Positions 22,951 to 31,210 of a DNA stretch of 32,895 bases are shown here, piece after piece (positions within the stretch are counted from its first letter, which is position 1; each line of letters starts with the position of its first letter). Source of the stretch: Dehalococcoidia bacterium. GTDB taxonomy: Bacteria > Chloroflexota > Dehalococcoidia > Dehalococcoidales > DAOWJH01. The position numbers and the translations under genes are program-made. The notes under the pieces were generated by a model. The model was not told the DNA's origin. It worked only from the letters and a program-made list of their open reading frames with translations, and ran no database searches. The DNA is taken from assembly GCA_030640495.1 (NCBI GenBank), contig DAOWJH010000086.1:1-32895 (forward strand). Reading direction: 5' to 3'.

Positions 22951-24275
22951 GCATTGAACTTATTTCGTTATTGATGTTCGGCAGTATGCTATTACTCATA
23001 TTAAGCGGATTACCTATAGCTTTTGCCTTAGGTGGTCTATCAGTTATATTTGTTTCTTTGCTATGGGGTCCTGAAGCAATAGAGCTGATTCTCTACGCAA
23101 CCATGGATGTACAAAATATGTACACTATCGTGTGCGTTCCTGGTTTTGTCTTCACCGGGATTATTCTACAAAACTCTGGCATTGCCGATGACATGTTCGA
23201 CACAATACGAAAATGGTCTGGCCGACTCAAAGGTGGGTTGGCAATCGGTGTGGTGATTATTTGTGCTCTCTTCGGCGCTATGGTAGGAATAGCTGCAGTG
23301 GGTACCCTGACTATGGGGCTCATTGCCCTTCCGGCTATGCTTAAGCGCCACTATGATAAAGAACTAGCGATGGGGACCATTCAGGCTGGAGGTGCACTGG
23401 GTTGTCTCATTCCCCCTAGCGTCGTCTTCGCTCTTTATGGAGTTATCGCCCGACAGTCAATTGGGCAACTGTTCATGGCAGGGCTTTTCCCCGGGCTGCT
23501 GCTTGCCGGTTTATTTATTATCTATATAGTGATAAGGTGTCATTTTCAGCCCCACCTCGGGCCTGGACTCCCCCCTGAAGAGAGGGTTTCCTGGAATGAG
23601 AAGTTTGCTTCCCTCAAGGGGCTTATATTTCCTTTCCTTTTAATCTTCCTGGTTCTGGGGCTAATCATGCTGGGTGTTACTACCCCTACTGAAGCCTCTG
23701 CCGTAGGGGCTCTAGGTAGCATTATTGTGGCTATTATTCGTCGGAAGTTTAATTGGCCTATGTTGAAGGATGCCCTCCTGAGTACCATGAAACTCACTGC
23801 CATGGTTGCCTGGATCTTTATAGCCGCTCTGTCCTTTAGCCGAATATACACCGGCTTAGGAGCTGTTGAGCTGCTGGCTGGCTGGCTAGAGGGTATTGGA
23901 TTGGGACCTTGGGGTACCATCATACTGATGCAGGTCAGCTTCTTTCTTATGGGATTCGTCTTGGATGAACAGGCTATGCTTTTCATTGTTGCTCCTATCT
24001 ATATACCCATAGTTGCCGGCTTGGGTTTTGACCTCGTATGGTTTGGGGTTCTCTATGTCATGAATACAGAGATGGCTTTGCTGACACCGCCTTACGGTTT
24101 CAACCTGTTTTACATGAAAAGTATCGTTCCTAAAGGTATAACCATGATGGATATTTATAAATCGGTCATTCCCTACGTAGGGCTTCAAGCGCTGGGGTTA
24201 GCCATGGTCATGATATTTCCACAAATAGCCATGTGGCTTCCAGGCCTGGTATCGGCTAGATTAGCTCAAGGTTAA
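22947..24275 (+). CDS. dctM: TRAP transporter large permease (cassette 2)
   Basis: A 442-residue polytopic transport subunit with about twelve hydrophobic segments. It shares LTMGLIALPAMLKRHYDKELAMG, the IPPSVVFALYG loop and LLTPPYGFNLFYMKSIVPKG with its paralogues. In the second half, VLDEQAMLFIVAPIYIP replaces the more usual ET-S/T pattern of cassettes 1 and 3 (VLETISIIVLCVP, VEEITMITLTIP), a difference in a region expected to face the substrate path. It ends 77 bases before the hydrolase gene. Confidence 0.92.
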   Translation: MSIELISLLMFGSMLLLILSGLPIAFALGGLSVIFVSLLWGPEAIELILYATMDVQNMYTIVCVPGFVFTGIILQNSGIADDMFDTIRKWSGRLKGGLAIGVVIICALFGAMVGIAAVGTLTMGLIALPAMLKRHYDKELAMGTIQAGGALGCLIPPSVVFALYGVIARQSIGQLFMAGLFPGLLLAGLFIIYIVIRCHFQPHLGPGLPPEERVSWNEKFASLKGLIFPFLLIFLVLGLIMLGVTTPTEASAVGALGSIIVAIIRRKFNWPMLKDALLSTMKLTAMVAWIFIAALSFSRIYTGLGAVELLAGWLEGIGLGPWGTIILMQVSFFLMGFVLDEQAMLFIVAPIYIPIVAGLGFDLVWFGVLYVMNTEMALLTPPYGFNLFYMKSIVPKGITMMDIYKSVIPYVGLQALGLAMVMIFPQIAMWLPGLVSARLAQG

Positions 24276-24352
24276 GTCTCTAATTTCCGTAAACTTAAAT
24301 AAGTGGATAGCCAAGGTTTGGTAATATGATTAAATACTAAGGAGGTATTAAG

Positions 24353-25414
24353 ATGACTATTACCAAGAAGGAACTTACTGGAAAGGCTCAAACTGTGTTG
24401 GGCCCGATTGATGTGGAGGAACTGGGAATAACTCTACCTCATGAACACTTTCTTCTTGACATGGGGGTTTGGTTTGACCCGCCCAAAATAGCCAGCGAGA
24501 AGGCACTGGCATACCAACCAATCACCATGGAAAACCTCGGCTGGGTGCACTATAACGAGTATAAAAACCTGGATAATGTGCAATTGCTGGATGAAGAGTT
24601 AGCTATTAAGGAAGCTATGCTATTCAAAAAAGAAGGCGGTAAGACAATTGTTGATGTTACCAATGTTAACCTTAGCCGTGACCCTGCAGCCCTAGTGCGT
24701 ATTTCCCAGGTTACAGGTCTCAATATAATTATGGGCTCAGGCTACTACGTAGGTGAGGCACAGGGGGAGGACTTTGACCGTAAGTCTGAAGAGGAGATTG
24801 CAGAAGAAATTGTGCGAGATATTACGGTAGGAGTTGACGACACAGGGATATGCTCTGGGATTATTGGGGAGGTTGGCGGCTCATGGCCTTTACAAGACAG
24901 AGAGAAAAAGAGTTTGCGTGCTTCTGCCCGTGCCCAGAAACTTGCCGGGGCACCAATTACTTTACATACCGGTCGTAACGAAGGTTCACCACTAGAAATG
25001 AGCCAAGTGCTGGATGATGCTGGCGCTGATATGAGCCATGTGGCGGTAGGGCATTTAGACCGCGAGGTCTACTCCCTCAAAAGTCTCCTGGACTTAGCCA
25101 AGGGAGGTTGCTATCTTCAATATGATGGCTTTGGAGACACAGTATTTTACTCGCTGCATCTTGGAGTATACGATAGGCCAAGTGATATACAGCGCATCAG
25201 GCAAATTATGGAACTCATTGACAAGGGATATTTAAACCAGATTCTCATATCGCATGATGTTTGCCTGAAGACAAAGCTTGTTGCTTATGGCGATGGTGGC
25301 TATGCCCATATCTTGCGCAATATCGTACCTCAGATGCGAGCCAGAGGTGTCTCCGCAAAAGAAATACATACCATACTAGTGGAAAACCCAAAACGCTTTC
25401 TGCAGTTTCACTAA
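24353..25414 (+). CDS. Phosphotriesterase-family metal-dependent hydrolase
   Basis: A 353-residue amidohydrolase-superfamily enzyme of the phosphotriesterase/lactonase group, with two metals in a TIM barrel. The expected ligands fall at His30 and His32 (LPHEHF), His205 (TLHTG), His234 (VGHLD) and Asp302 (ISHDVC). The bridging position, a carboxylated lysine in classical phosphotriesterase, is Glu173 (IIGEVGGSWP), as in the E. coli homologue PHP. The natural reaction could be hydrolysis of a lactone, carboxylic ester or phosphoester; organophosphate activity should not be assumed. It has a consensus AAGGAGG site and follows dctM2 without a terminator, so it probably acts on the imported solute. 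A structured repeat begins six bases after its stop. Confidence 0.85.
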   Translation: MTITKKELTGKAQTVLGPIDVEELGITLPHEHFLLDMGVWFDPPKIASEKALAYQPITMENLGWVHYNEYKNLDNVQLLDEELAIKEAMLFKKEGGKTIVDVTNVNLSRDPAALVRISQVTGLNIIMGSGYYVGEAQGEDFDRKSEEEIAEEIVRDITVGVDDTGICSGIIGEVGGSWPLQDREKKSLRASARAQKLAGAPITLHTGRNEGSPLEMSQVLDDAGADMSHVAVGHLDREVYSLKSLLDLAKGGCYLQYDGFGDTVFYSLHLGVYDRPSDIQRIRQIMELIDKGYLNQILISHDVCLKTKLVAYGDGGYAHILRNIVPQMRARGVSAKEIHTILVENPKRFLQFH

Positions 25415-25420
25415 AAGTGA

Positions 25421-25544
25421 GACGGGCTCTGCCAGGGGAAACTGAGGTAAACAGGGGTTTTTATAATCTTTTTACCCTTAGTTTTTGATTCCTCCCCCTC
25501 CCGTGTGGTAGCCTCAGCTGTAATCGGGCAAGTGGCATCCCGTC
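25421..25544 (+). repeat. ~120-bp structured element, copy A
   Basis: Related to the reverse complement of 31333-31450. The outer ~25 bp and the inner ~50 bp near the far end are nearly identical, while the middle differs. The ends are complementary (GACGGG with CCCGTC), and an inner CTGAGG/CCTCAG pair is kept. It starts six bases after the hydrolase stop codon in the same orientation. Confidence 0.8.
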
Positions 25545-25646
25545 TAAAAGACAAAAAGGGAAGAAGGTGGTTAGGTAGAAACATTCGGTCTTCCAGAGCA
25601 AAAATAGCAACTTGGAAGAAGTGTAGAGTACTCTTAGCGATTACGA

Positions 25647-26612
25647 TTATGATTTTGATGGAAAGACAGCTCCCATGAAGTGGAGAATTAACGCAGCGAT
25701 TGTTCGAGAAGTCATATTGCTACAGTCATAAGCAGGACAAAAACAAGCCACGTCAAAACCGACCACCCTTCCCCTTTTGGCTATCCCAACAAGGGTCTGC
25801 TGGACCTCTAAGAAGCTTAACCCACCTGGCTCCTGAAAGGTTGTGCCCGGTGCCACCGATGGGTCCAAAGCATCGACATCAAGGCTTACATAGATATTCT
25901 TAGCCTCGGGAATGCTCTCTACCACCTTACTAACTCCCATCTGTCTGAACTTATTAGCTGTAATGATTTTCTCGCCATACTTCAAAGCTGCGTCATAGGC
26001 TTTCCTAGAACTAGGTGGTAAAGGAGCTCTGAAGCCAATCAGCGTTATGTTATGAACGAAAGGAAGCTCAGAGCAGCGCCTAAATGCACTGGCGTTGAAG
26101 ACTTTTACCCCCTCCTCCGTCTCATCTTCAAAGTCCAGGTGGGCGTCAAGATACACAATATCAAGAGGTTCATATCTCTCAAAAGCTTTTACCACCAGAA
26201 AGGGAATCGTATGGTCCCCCCCGATGACCACGGGAAGGCTACCACGAGCCAATATCTGCCTGACCGTTTTAGCTACCCTCTCAAAGTTCCCCTCATTTTC
26301 AGTAGGTAGAATATTTACATCACCGCAATCAGCCATAGTAACACCCTTTAATTCCTCTACACCAGTATCAACATTGAACCACCCACAAGCAGCCTCAGCC
26401 TGGCCATCGTCGGTATAGGAATATTCGCTCTGGGCTTGGCGGACTGCTGCCGGACCCCACCTAGTGCCACCCCGGCACCACCTTCTCGAGCCGTAGTCGA
26501 AGGGAAGCCCTAGGAAGGCGATATCCGCTGAGAGCTCATCAAGATTGCTACAGGTAGGCATACCGAATAGTGTCTTAACCCCTGACAGAACATCCCTCGT
26601 TTTTTTTCTCAC
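25647..26612 (-). CDS. Agmatinase/arginase-family (ureohydrolase) enzyme
   Basis: A 321-residue binuclear manganese hydrolase that cleaves a guanidino or formimino compound, for example agmatine to putrescine and urea. All metal ligands are present: His134 (GGDHTI), Asp156/His158/Asp160 (DAHLD) and Asp245/Asp247 (SLDVDALDP). The C-terminal APGTTFQEPGG loop is intact. The start is a GTG with AAGGAG about eight bases upstream. It lies 235 bases downstream of dctM3 on the same strand, so the third transporter may import its substrate or a related compound. Agmatinase, guanidinobutyrase, guanidinopropionase and formimidoylglutamase cannot be told apart from sequence alone. Confidence 0.85.
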   Translation of the reverse strand: MRKKTRDVLSGVKTLFGMPTCSNLDELSADIAFLGLPFDYGSRRWCRGGTRWGPAAVRQAQSEYSYTDDGQAEAACGWFNVDTGVEELKGVTMADCGDVNILPTENEGNFERVAKTVRQILARGSLPVVIGGDHTIPFLVVKAFERYEPLDIVYLDAHLDFEDETEEGVKVFNASAFRRCSELPFVHNITLIGFRAPLPPSSRKAYDAALKYGEKIITANKFRQMGVSKVVESIPEAKNIYVSLDVDALDPSVAPGTTFQEPGGLSFLEVQQTLVGIAKRGRVVGFDVACFCPAYDCSNMTSRTIAALILHFMGAVFPSKS

Positions 26613-26847
26613 TGTCTTTCTCCTTATTCCTAAATTTTTGGATTTTGGGGGTCTTCAGTCCACATGCTGGTGCTAATGCTCTTTAATTGAGGTCATCGTT
26701 CCCCCAGTAATGCTTGCTCAGCAGCAGCTTTTGCTTACTATAAAACTTGCCGGTGAAAATCCCCCTTTGAGTATTTCTTTTATTCCAGGGCGCATCAGCC
26801 TTAGTAAAACACCCTCTGCTATCCTTACCTTCTACCGCTACTATTCC

Positions 26848-28167
26848 TCACCCAAGCGCAAAAACTGTTTCAGGAAGCCATAAGGCTAACTGCGGGAAGA
26901 GTAGAACCAAAACTAACACAGATGCTTGGATTATTAAAAAGGGCCAAATAGAACGGTAGATATCTGTTATGGTTACTCCAGGTGGAGCCACTCCCCTCAT
27001 ATAGAACAGACAATAGCCGAATGGAGGAGTCAAGTAGCCTAGCTGCATATTAATTATGAAAAGAACTCCAAACCATACCGGGTCAAAGCCAAAAGCCACA
27101 AGAATTGGGGCATACACGGGAATTGTCAATGTTATCATAGTTATTTCTTCTACAATGCAGCCTAAAAGTATGTAGCTTAACTGCATAAATACAACAAGCA
27201 TAATGGGTGACACTGTTAAGTCTGTCAATACTCCGCGGACTAACTGGGCAGTACCTATATCAATAAATATAGTAGCAAATATTTTCGCCCCGAAAATGAT
27301 CCACATAATGATACAGTTAATTACAAAAGTTCGGTAGCATGCCTCTTTAAATAGCTGCCAGCTAAGTTTGCGGCGAATAGCAATGGAAACTAAAATGGCA
27401 ACAGCTCCTACAGCAGCAGATTCCATAGGGGAGGCTATACCCAGAAAGATCGAACCTAGCATGATGACGATAATAACAATAGGTATAATTACTCCCCTGC
27501 TTAGAGCAAGCTTCTGCCTAAAAGGTAGCCTGTCTTCAGGGGGCACAACGGGACCAAGGCTCGGTCGAAAATGACATCTCAGACCTATATAGGTCATATA
27601 GGATGCTGATAGAATAACTCCCGGGATAAGCCCTCCGGCAAACAACCTTCCTATAGATGTGTGTGTCAACATACCAAAGATGATGGCGGTAACGCTGGGA
27701 GGGATGAGGATTCCCAATGCTCCACCAGCCATGATAGGAGCCAGTGCTATACTTTTGTCATACTTGTACCTGAGCATTATGGGAAGGGCGATAACTCCCA
27801 TGGTGATTACGCCAGCAGCGGCTACTCCTGACATGGCGGCAATTACAGTGCAAACTACCACTGTGGCTATGGCTAGGCCGCCAGGTACCGCTGCCAACCA
27901 GTGGCGTATAGCTGCATATAGTTCTTCTGCTAGGCCAGACTTTTCCAAGAGGCAAGCTATAAAAATAAATAGAGGCATCGCAACCAGGGATAGCGATACC
28001 ATTCCAGAATAGACCTGCATGGCAGCGATGGTAAGCACACGCGTCCCCCCGTAGATAAAGCCAACTACTATGGCGCTAGACCCCAAAGTGAAGGCCATGG
28101 GAAAGCCTAGAGCCAAACCAACAAAGAGGCAGGCAAGGAGTATAATTAGCAGTGTAAGAGGAGTCAC
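26848..28167 (-). CDS. dctM: TRAP transporter large permease (cassette 3)
   Basis: A 439-residue polytopic transport subunit, the same length as the cassette 1 copy. Conserved segments include GVAAAGVITMGVIALPIMLRYKYDKS, GALGILIPPSVTAIIFG, the GIASPMESAAVGAV repeat and QLGYLTPPFGYCLFYMRGVAPPG. Its start overlaps the dctQ3 stop. It ends normally in WLPETVFALG, as its paralogues do around WLPG. Confidence 0.92.
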   Translation of the reverse strand: MTPLTLLIILLACLFVGLALGFPMAFTLGSSAIVVGFIYGGTRVLTIAAMQVYSGMVSLSLVAMPLFIFIACLLEKSGLAEELYAAIRHWLAAVPGGLAIATVVVCTVIAAMSGVAAAGVITMGVIALPIMLRYKYDKSIALAPIMAGGALGILIPPSVTAIIFGMLTHTSIGRLFAGGLIPGVILSASYMTYIGLRCHFRPSLGPVVPPEDRLPFRQKLALSRGVIIPIVIIVIMLGSIFLGIASPMESAAVGAVAILVSIAIRRKLSWQLFKEACYRTFVINCIIMWIIFGAKIFATIFIDIGTAQLVRGVLTDLTVSPIMLVVFMQLSYILLGCIVEEITMITLTIPVYAPILVAFGFDPVWFGVLFIINMQLGYLTPPFGYCLFYMRGVAPPGVTITDIYRSIWPFLIIQASVLVLVLLFPQLALWLPETVFALG

Positions 28168-28679
28168 TTTAGCTCTTCCCTTTTAATAACTAACCAGAAA
28201 TTTCGTATAGCTAGAGCCAAAGTTTGAAGTAACATTAGCAAGGCGGCTAGAGGTATACATATCTTAACCGGATATAATGGAGAACGGAACATGGTACACG
28301 TAGTTTCTCTGGCTAGTGTAGAGCTTAGTGCCATGTTAAATCCTTGTACAAATATGAGGATGAGCAGCATAAAGAGAAGGGGGAAGGCTATTAAATCACA
28401 AATTGCCTTCCCCCTTTCTGAGAACCGGGCATAGATAACATCTGACCTAATATGCTGGTTAAGCAAAAGGGCGTAACCACCACCAATAACTGAATACGCA
28501 GCAAAGATAGCGCAGGTTATTTCATGCGCCCAATGCGTAGGTGAGTTAAATCCGTATCTTAAAACAACTTCATAGGCCAATATCAAAGTCATGAATATAA
28601 TGAGCACACTGAGAACCTTCCCGGTGTGCGCATTAATCATGCCAATAATACGCAAAAAACGTAAAAGATGATTACGCAT
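28164..28679 (-). CDS. dctQ: TRAP transporter small permease (cassette 3)
   Basis: A 171-residue protein with four hydrophobic segments and the DctQ pattern (EVVLRYGFNSPTHWAHEITCAIFAAY, then RSPLYPVKICIPLAALLMLLQTLALAIRN). The ATG is almost directly abutted by AAGGG, an unusually short spacing; translation may depend on coupling with dctP3, whose stop is only 24 bases away. Unlike cassette 1 there is no long stem-loop between dctP and dctQ. Confidence 0.86.
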   Translation of the reverse strand: MRNHLLRFLRIIGMINAHTGKVLSVLIIFMTLILAYEVVLRYGFNSPTHWAHEITCAIFAAYSVIGGGYALLLNQHIRSDVIYARFSERGKAICDLIAFPLLFMLLILIFVQGFNMALSSTLARETTCTMFRSPLYPVKICIPLAALLMLLQTLALAIRNFWLVIKREELK

Positions 28680-28703
28680 CCCTTAGGCCTGTAACTAAAA
28701 CTC

Positions 28704-29912
28704 CTATTTTAGCCCGGCTAGCTCGGCTATACCTGGCTCGTATTTGATTAGGAAATCTTGAAGTATTTGGAGTGCTTCTTGACTGGGCGCATCAGTGGAG
28801 AACTCCTCTGTAGCATCAAGCACTGCCTTCTGATATATGAGAATATCCTCAGCAGACCAGTCTATTATTTCAATTCCGCGCTCTTCTGCTATCTCCCAAG
28901 CCTCGGCATTAACCTTAGCCCCATCGTAAATTGCATAGGTGTCTGCCGCTCCAACCGCTGTGCTTACTATAGCCTTAAGGTCATCAGTAAGTTCGCCCCA
29001 TTCCGCTTCATTTACAGCGAACCAGTAACCCATCGTGTCTTGCGTATAAGGCTCTCGAATCCAATAGTCAGTGACGTCATCCCAGCCCATTTCCAGGTAA
29101 TCTGAAGCACAGGCGTAGGAAATGGCATCCACGAGGCCAGTGGCTAATGAGGTGTAGCATTCCCCCCCTGGGAACCACGTTGTTGCCGCCCCTAACGACT
29201 CCCAGGCTCCAGCGTCTGCTGTAGCCCCAGTCCTATACTTTATCCCTGGAATATCTTCTATACCATAGATAGGAACTGTTGAAGCAGTGCAACAAAACTC
29301 TCGCGTAACAACTACTGGTGTGACAATGTGTATACCAGGATAATATTTGTCAGTTTCCTCCCTTATTAGCTCAAGCACCCGACCGTTAGCCTCATATTGA
29401 AGATACTGCCTAATCTCCCAGGGTTTATATAGGACATGCGAGGCGTTGGATGCCAACATATAAAGAGGAACTTTACCTTCCCAGTAATCAAGATAGAGAA
29501 ACATCGCCGGGGTTGCGCCCGTAGAGACGAATTCTATCTGTTGTGGCACAGCACATAGCGCCCCCGGTAGCGTGGGCTCAGCAACTATGCGCCCGTCCGA
29601 CGCCTCGGTTATGTAATCGCATATATTACACAAGCAACGCCAGTGGATTCCTGCACTTGCCCAACATGATGGCTTCCATTTCAGCACCTCAGCCGGTTTT
29701 TTCAGGGCTGCAATCTCATCCTCCAGGTCGGCAACATCATCCTCCAACCCGCTAGACTTCGCCTTTTCCACAGTTAATTTTGATTCCAGCTCGGCAATCT
29801 CCCCGGCAGCCTCCTCTGGTGTCGCTGGAGCACAGCTTGCCACCAGCGGCACTGCCAGCATCAGAGCTAGACAAACACTGCCAAGTAACGTCAATAATCT
29901 TTTCCTTTTCAA
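28704..29912 (-). CDS. dctP: TRAP transporter substrate-binding lipoprotein (cassette 3)
   Basis: A 402-residue receptor with a lipoprotein signal (MKRKRLLTLLGSVCLALML, ending LVASC) that is nearly superimposable on cassette 2. A stalk (SGLEDDVADLEDEIAALKK) and a diverged ligand domain follow. The arginine motif is IEDIPGIKYR, with a tyrosine before the arginine. The domain has extra cysteines, including CNICDYI near the start of the mature domain and EFCCTAS. The start is a TTG with AGGAGG eight bases away. It is the first gene of a dctP-dctQ-dctM-agmatinase run. Confidence 0.88.
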   Translation of the reverse strand: MKRKRLLTLLGSVCLALMLAVPLVASCAPATPEEAAGEIAELESKLTVEKAKSSGLEDDVADLEDEIAALKKPAEVLKWKPSCWASAGIHWRCLCNICDYITEASDGRIVAEPTLPGALCAVPQQIEFVSTGATPAMFLYLDYWEGKVPLYMLASNASHVLYKPWEIRQYLQYEANGRVLELIREETDKYYPGIHIVTPVVVTREFCCTASTVPIYGIEDIPGIKYRTGATADAGAWESLGAATTWFPGGECYTSLATGLVDAISYACASDYLEMGWDDVTDYWIREPYTQDTMGYWFAVNEAEWGELTDDLKAIVSTAVGAADTYAIYDGAKVNAEAWEIAEERGIEIIDWSAEDILIYQKAVLDATEEFSTDAPSQEALQILQDFLIKYEPGIAELAGLK

Positions 29913-29920
29913 TTTGATAA

Positions 29921-29926
29921 CCTCCT
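29921..29926 (-). promoter_or_regulatory. Ribosome-binding site setting the TTG start of dctP3
   Basis: On the minus strand AGGAGG precedes the TTG by eight bases, in nearly the same sequence context as dctP2 (AGGAGGTTAT, then AATTGAAAA). Confidence 0.7.
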
Positions 29927-29978
29927 TATTCTTGAATTTCTGGTAGCTCTGTTTTTCAATCCTTTATCTTTGTCAGTA

Positions 29979-30110
29979 TCACCCCCTTTCCGGGTCTCCC
30001 CGCTTAGTCTTCATAATCCCTCGGCCTTTCTTAAACCACTCCTCGTCAAAGCATCCTTACTTTGTTCAGCTTTTTTCGCTTCTGGCTTCCTCAATCCACT
30101 CACCATCCAT
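29979..30110 (-). pseudogene. Decayed small gene or leader before dctP3
   Basis: From ATG 30110 the frame reads MDGEWIEEARSEKS, then TGA, two codons, TAA, and in the same frame continues GCFDEEWFKKGRGIMKTKRG to a TGA at 29979. A change of reading frame near that point would extend it as GDTDKDKG. The segment matches the leader of TRAP cassette 1 in both halves and in nucleotide sequence over the AAGCGGGGAGACC region. Two stops plus a frame loss indicate decay, yet the position between promoter and binding-protein gene is kept. The original function is not recognised. Confidence 0.45.
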
Positions 30111-30123
30111 TTGATAAACTTTT

Positions 30124-30143
30124 TTAGTAATACAGTATTCTAA
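30124..30143 (-). promoter_or_regulatory. Inverted repeat over the cassette 3 promoter -10
   Basis: TTAGTAATAC (30124-30133) and GTATTCTAA (30135-30143) form an inverted repeat with one extra base, overlapping the -10 box and predicted start. It is a plausible operator; the adjacent TTATTAG half is also present at the cassette 1 promoter. Confidence 0.4.
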
Positions 30144-30168
30144 TAACACAAATCACAGAGTTTGTCAA
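30140..30168 (-). promoter_or_regulatory. Promoter of TRAP cassette 3
   Basis: On the minus strand TTGACA (30163-30168) and TATTAG (30140-30145) are exactly 17 bases apart, as at cassette 1. It predicts a leader of about 220 bases before dctP3. Confidence 0.6.
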
Positions 30169-30333
30169 TATCTTCTCGGGCAATAGCTCGATCGCTTAGA
30201 TTCAAAGGTGCCCAGCTTCATGACATTCGCCATGCTCATGCTACAATCTTGTTAGCACGAAAAATTGATAACGGCTTGGAAGGTACTCCGACCGAAGAGT
30301 AAACTGAGGTTCGCCAGGAAAATATCGGCAAAT

Positions 30334-30363
30334 TTGCCTTGAGAGGCTATTCTGAGGTAAAAT
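30334..30363 (+). promoter_or_regulatory. Possible promoter of the tRNA gene
   Basis: TTGCCT (30334-30339) and TAAAAT (30358-30363), spacer 18, ending nine bases before the mature tRNA 5' end. Confidence 0.4.
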
Positions 30364-30372
30364 TCAAAGCTA

Positions 30373-30462
30373 GGAGGGGTGTCCGAGTGGTCTATGGTGA
30401 CGGTCTTGAAAACCGTTGTTCCTGCAAGGGGACCGTGGGTTCGAATCCCACCCCCTCCGCCA
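30373..30462 (+). tRNA. tRNA-Ser (anticodon UGA), CCA encoded
   Basis: The acceptor stem GGAGGGG (30373-30379) pairs with CCCCTCC (30452-30458), followed by discriminator G and an encoded CCA (30460-30462). The anticodon stem ACGGT/ACCGT (30400-30404, 30412-30416) encloses loop CTTGAAA with anticodon TGA at 30407-30409. The T arm is GTGGG-TTCGAAT-CCCAC. The long variable arm is typical of class II tRNA-Ser. It reads UCA and related serine codons. Confidence 0.96.
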
Positions 30463-30499
30463 TTTTGAAGCTAAATTAGCATGAGAAACAATTATTAAG

Positions 30500-30523
30500 G
30501 TTCCCTATAAATGGGGGCTTTTT
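30500..30523 (+). terminator. Terminator after tRNA-Ser
   Basis: GTTCCC (30500-30505) pairs with GGGGGC (30513-30518), including two G-T pairs, around a seven-base loop, followed by TTTTT. Confidence 0.5.
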
Positions 30524-30556
30524 CATTTTTGCTAACAGATTGCTAACGGCGAGTTT

Positions 30557-31201
30557 TCAACACTCTCTTCTTTTCCTCAACCGCCATAAACCCAAGATGA
30601 AGTTAAATCCTGGGACTTCTTTCATATACTGTTGATATTCGTCACCCCATTTTTCTATATCAAGCTTCTCTTCCATATGGATTCCATAGTAAAAGTAAAT
30701 AATCATTATGACGATTGCAGCAATTGAAAGGATGGTGAACGAAACATATTCACTGATTATGATGGGTAACAGAAAAGGCCACATCATCCCACCTGAAGCC
30801 TGGGGATGTCTCATAACACTGTATGGGCCTTCTTTATATAGAATGATGGCTTCGCCGGTTCGTTTAAGCCCTCCTCTTTTACGATGTGAAAGAATTCCCC
30901 AAACGAGAAAAAAGGTTCCGACCACCACGAGGACTATCGAAATATAGATTGCAACCGATGGGAAAGTGATGGCTCGCAGTTGGGCGAACCACTCCAAGAA
31001 ATCCAATTTAAAATGCCTTGCCCACGTGGGAAGAAGCCAAAGTATAAAATAAATGACCCACGGGATAAACTCCCAAGATCCCCCCTGTGTTCCTTCCGTG
31101 AGTTTTCTTTCTTCGAGCTTTTTGAACACTCCCTTGGAAGTGAGCTCTCCTCTTTGCAGTTTCTCTACTAAATCTGTTACTTTGCCTTTTTTCTTTTCCA
31201 T
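30557..31201 (-). CDS. Membrane methyltransferase, isoprenylcysteine methyltransferase/PEMT-like
   Basis: A 214-residue protein with a soluble N-terminal segment of about 45 residues (charged, KLQRGELTSKGVFKKLEERK), then about five hydrophobic segments. The family cofactor motif is present as GPYSVMRHPQASG, with EEKLDIEKWGDEYQQYMKEVPGF after the last helix. Substrate unknown. It differs from the member at 14695 in its N-terminal extension and is not a close duplicate. The ATG is preceded by GGGG five bases away; a 14-bp palindrome lies just upstream. It is flanked by tRNA-Ser (opposite strand) and alr (same strand). Confidence 0.78.
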   Translation of the reverse strand: MEKKKGKVTDLVEKLQRGELTSKGVFKKLEERKLTEGTQGGSWEFIPWVIYFILWLLPTWARHFKLDFLEWFAQLRAITFPSVAIYISIVLVVVGTFFLVWGILSHRKRGGLKRTGEAIILYKEGPYSVMRHPQASGGMMWPFLLPIIISEYVSFTILSIAAIVIMIIYFYYGIHMEEKLDIEKWGDEYQQYMKEVPGFNFILGLWRLRKRREC

Positions 31202-31210
31202 CTATCCCCA

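Larger units (their letters stand above)
29927..30372. other. Gap between TRAP cassette 3 and tRNA-Ser
   Basis: This 460-base gap holds the dctP3 leader with its decayed small gene, the minus-strand promoter and an operator-like inverted repeat. Past about 30170 there is no gene that I can support, only a likely promoter for the tRNA. Confidence 0.5.

Noticed and set aside
26683..26847. The dctM3 frame stays open for 54 codons beyond its TGA stop
   Set aside because: The paralogous DctM proteins end at the same place, the extension has no start codon or recognisable domain, and stop readthrough has no support. Probably chance or an unidentifiable remnant.
30373..30462. tRNA-Ser as the attachment site of an integrated island
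   Set aside because: No integrase and no repeated tRNA 3' end was found in the window.
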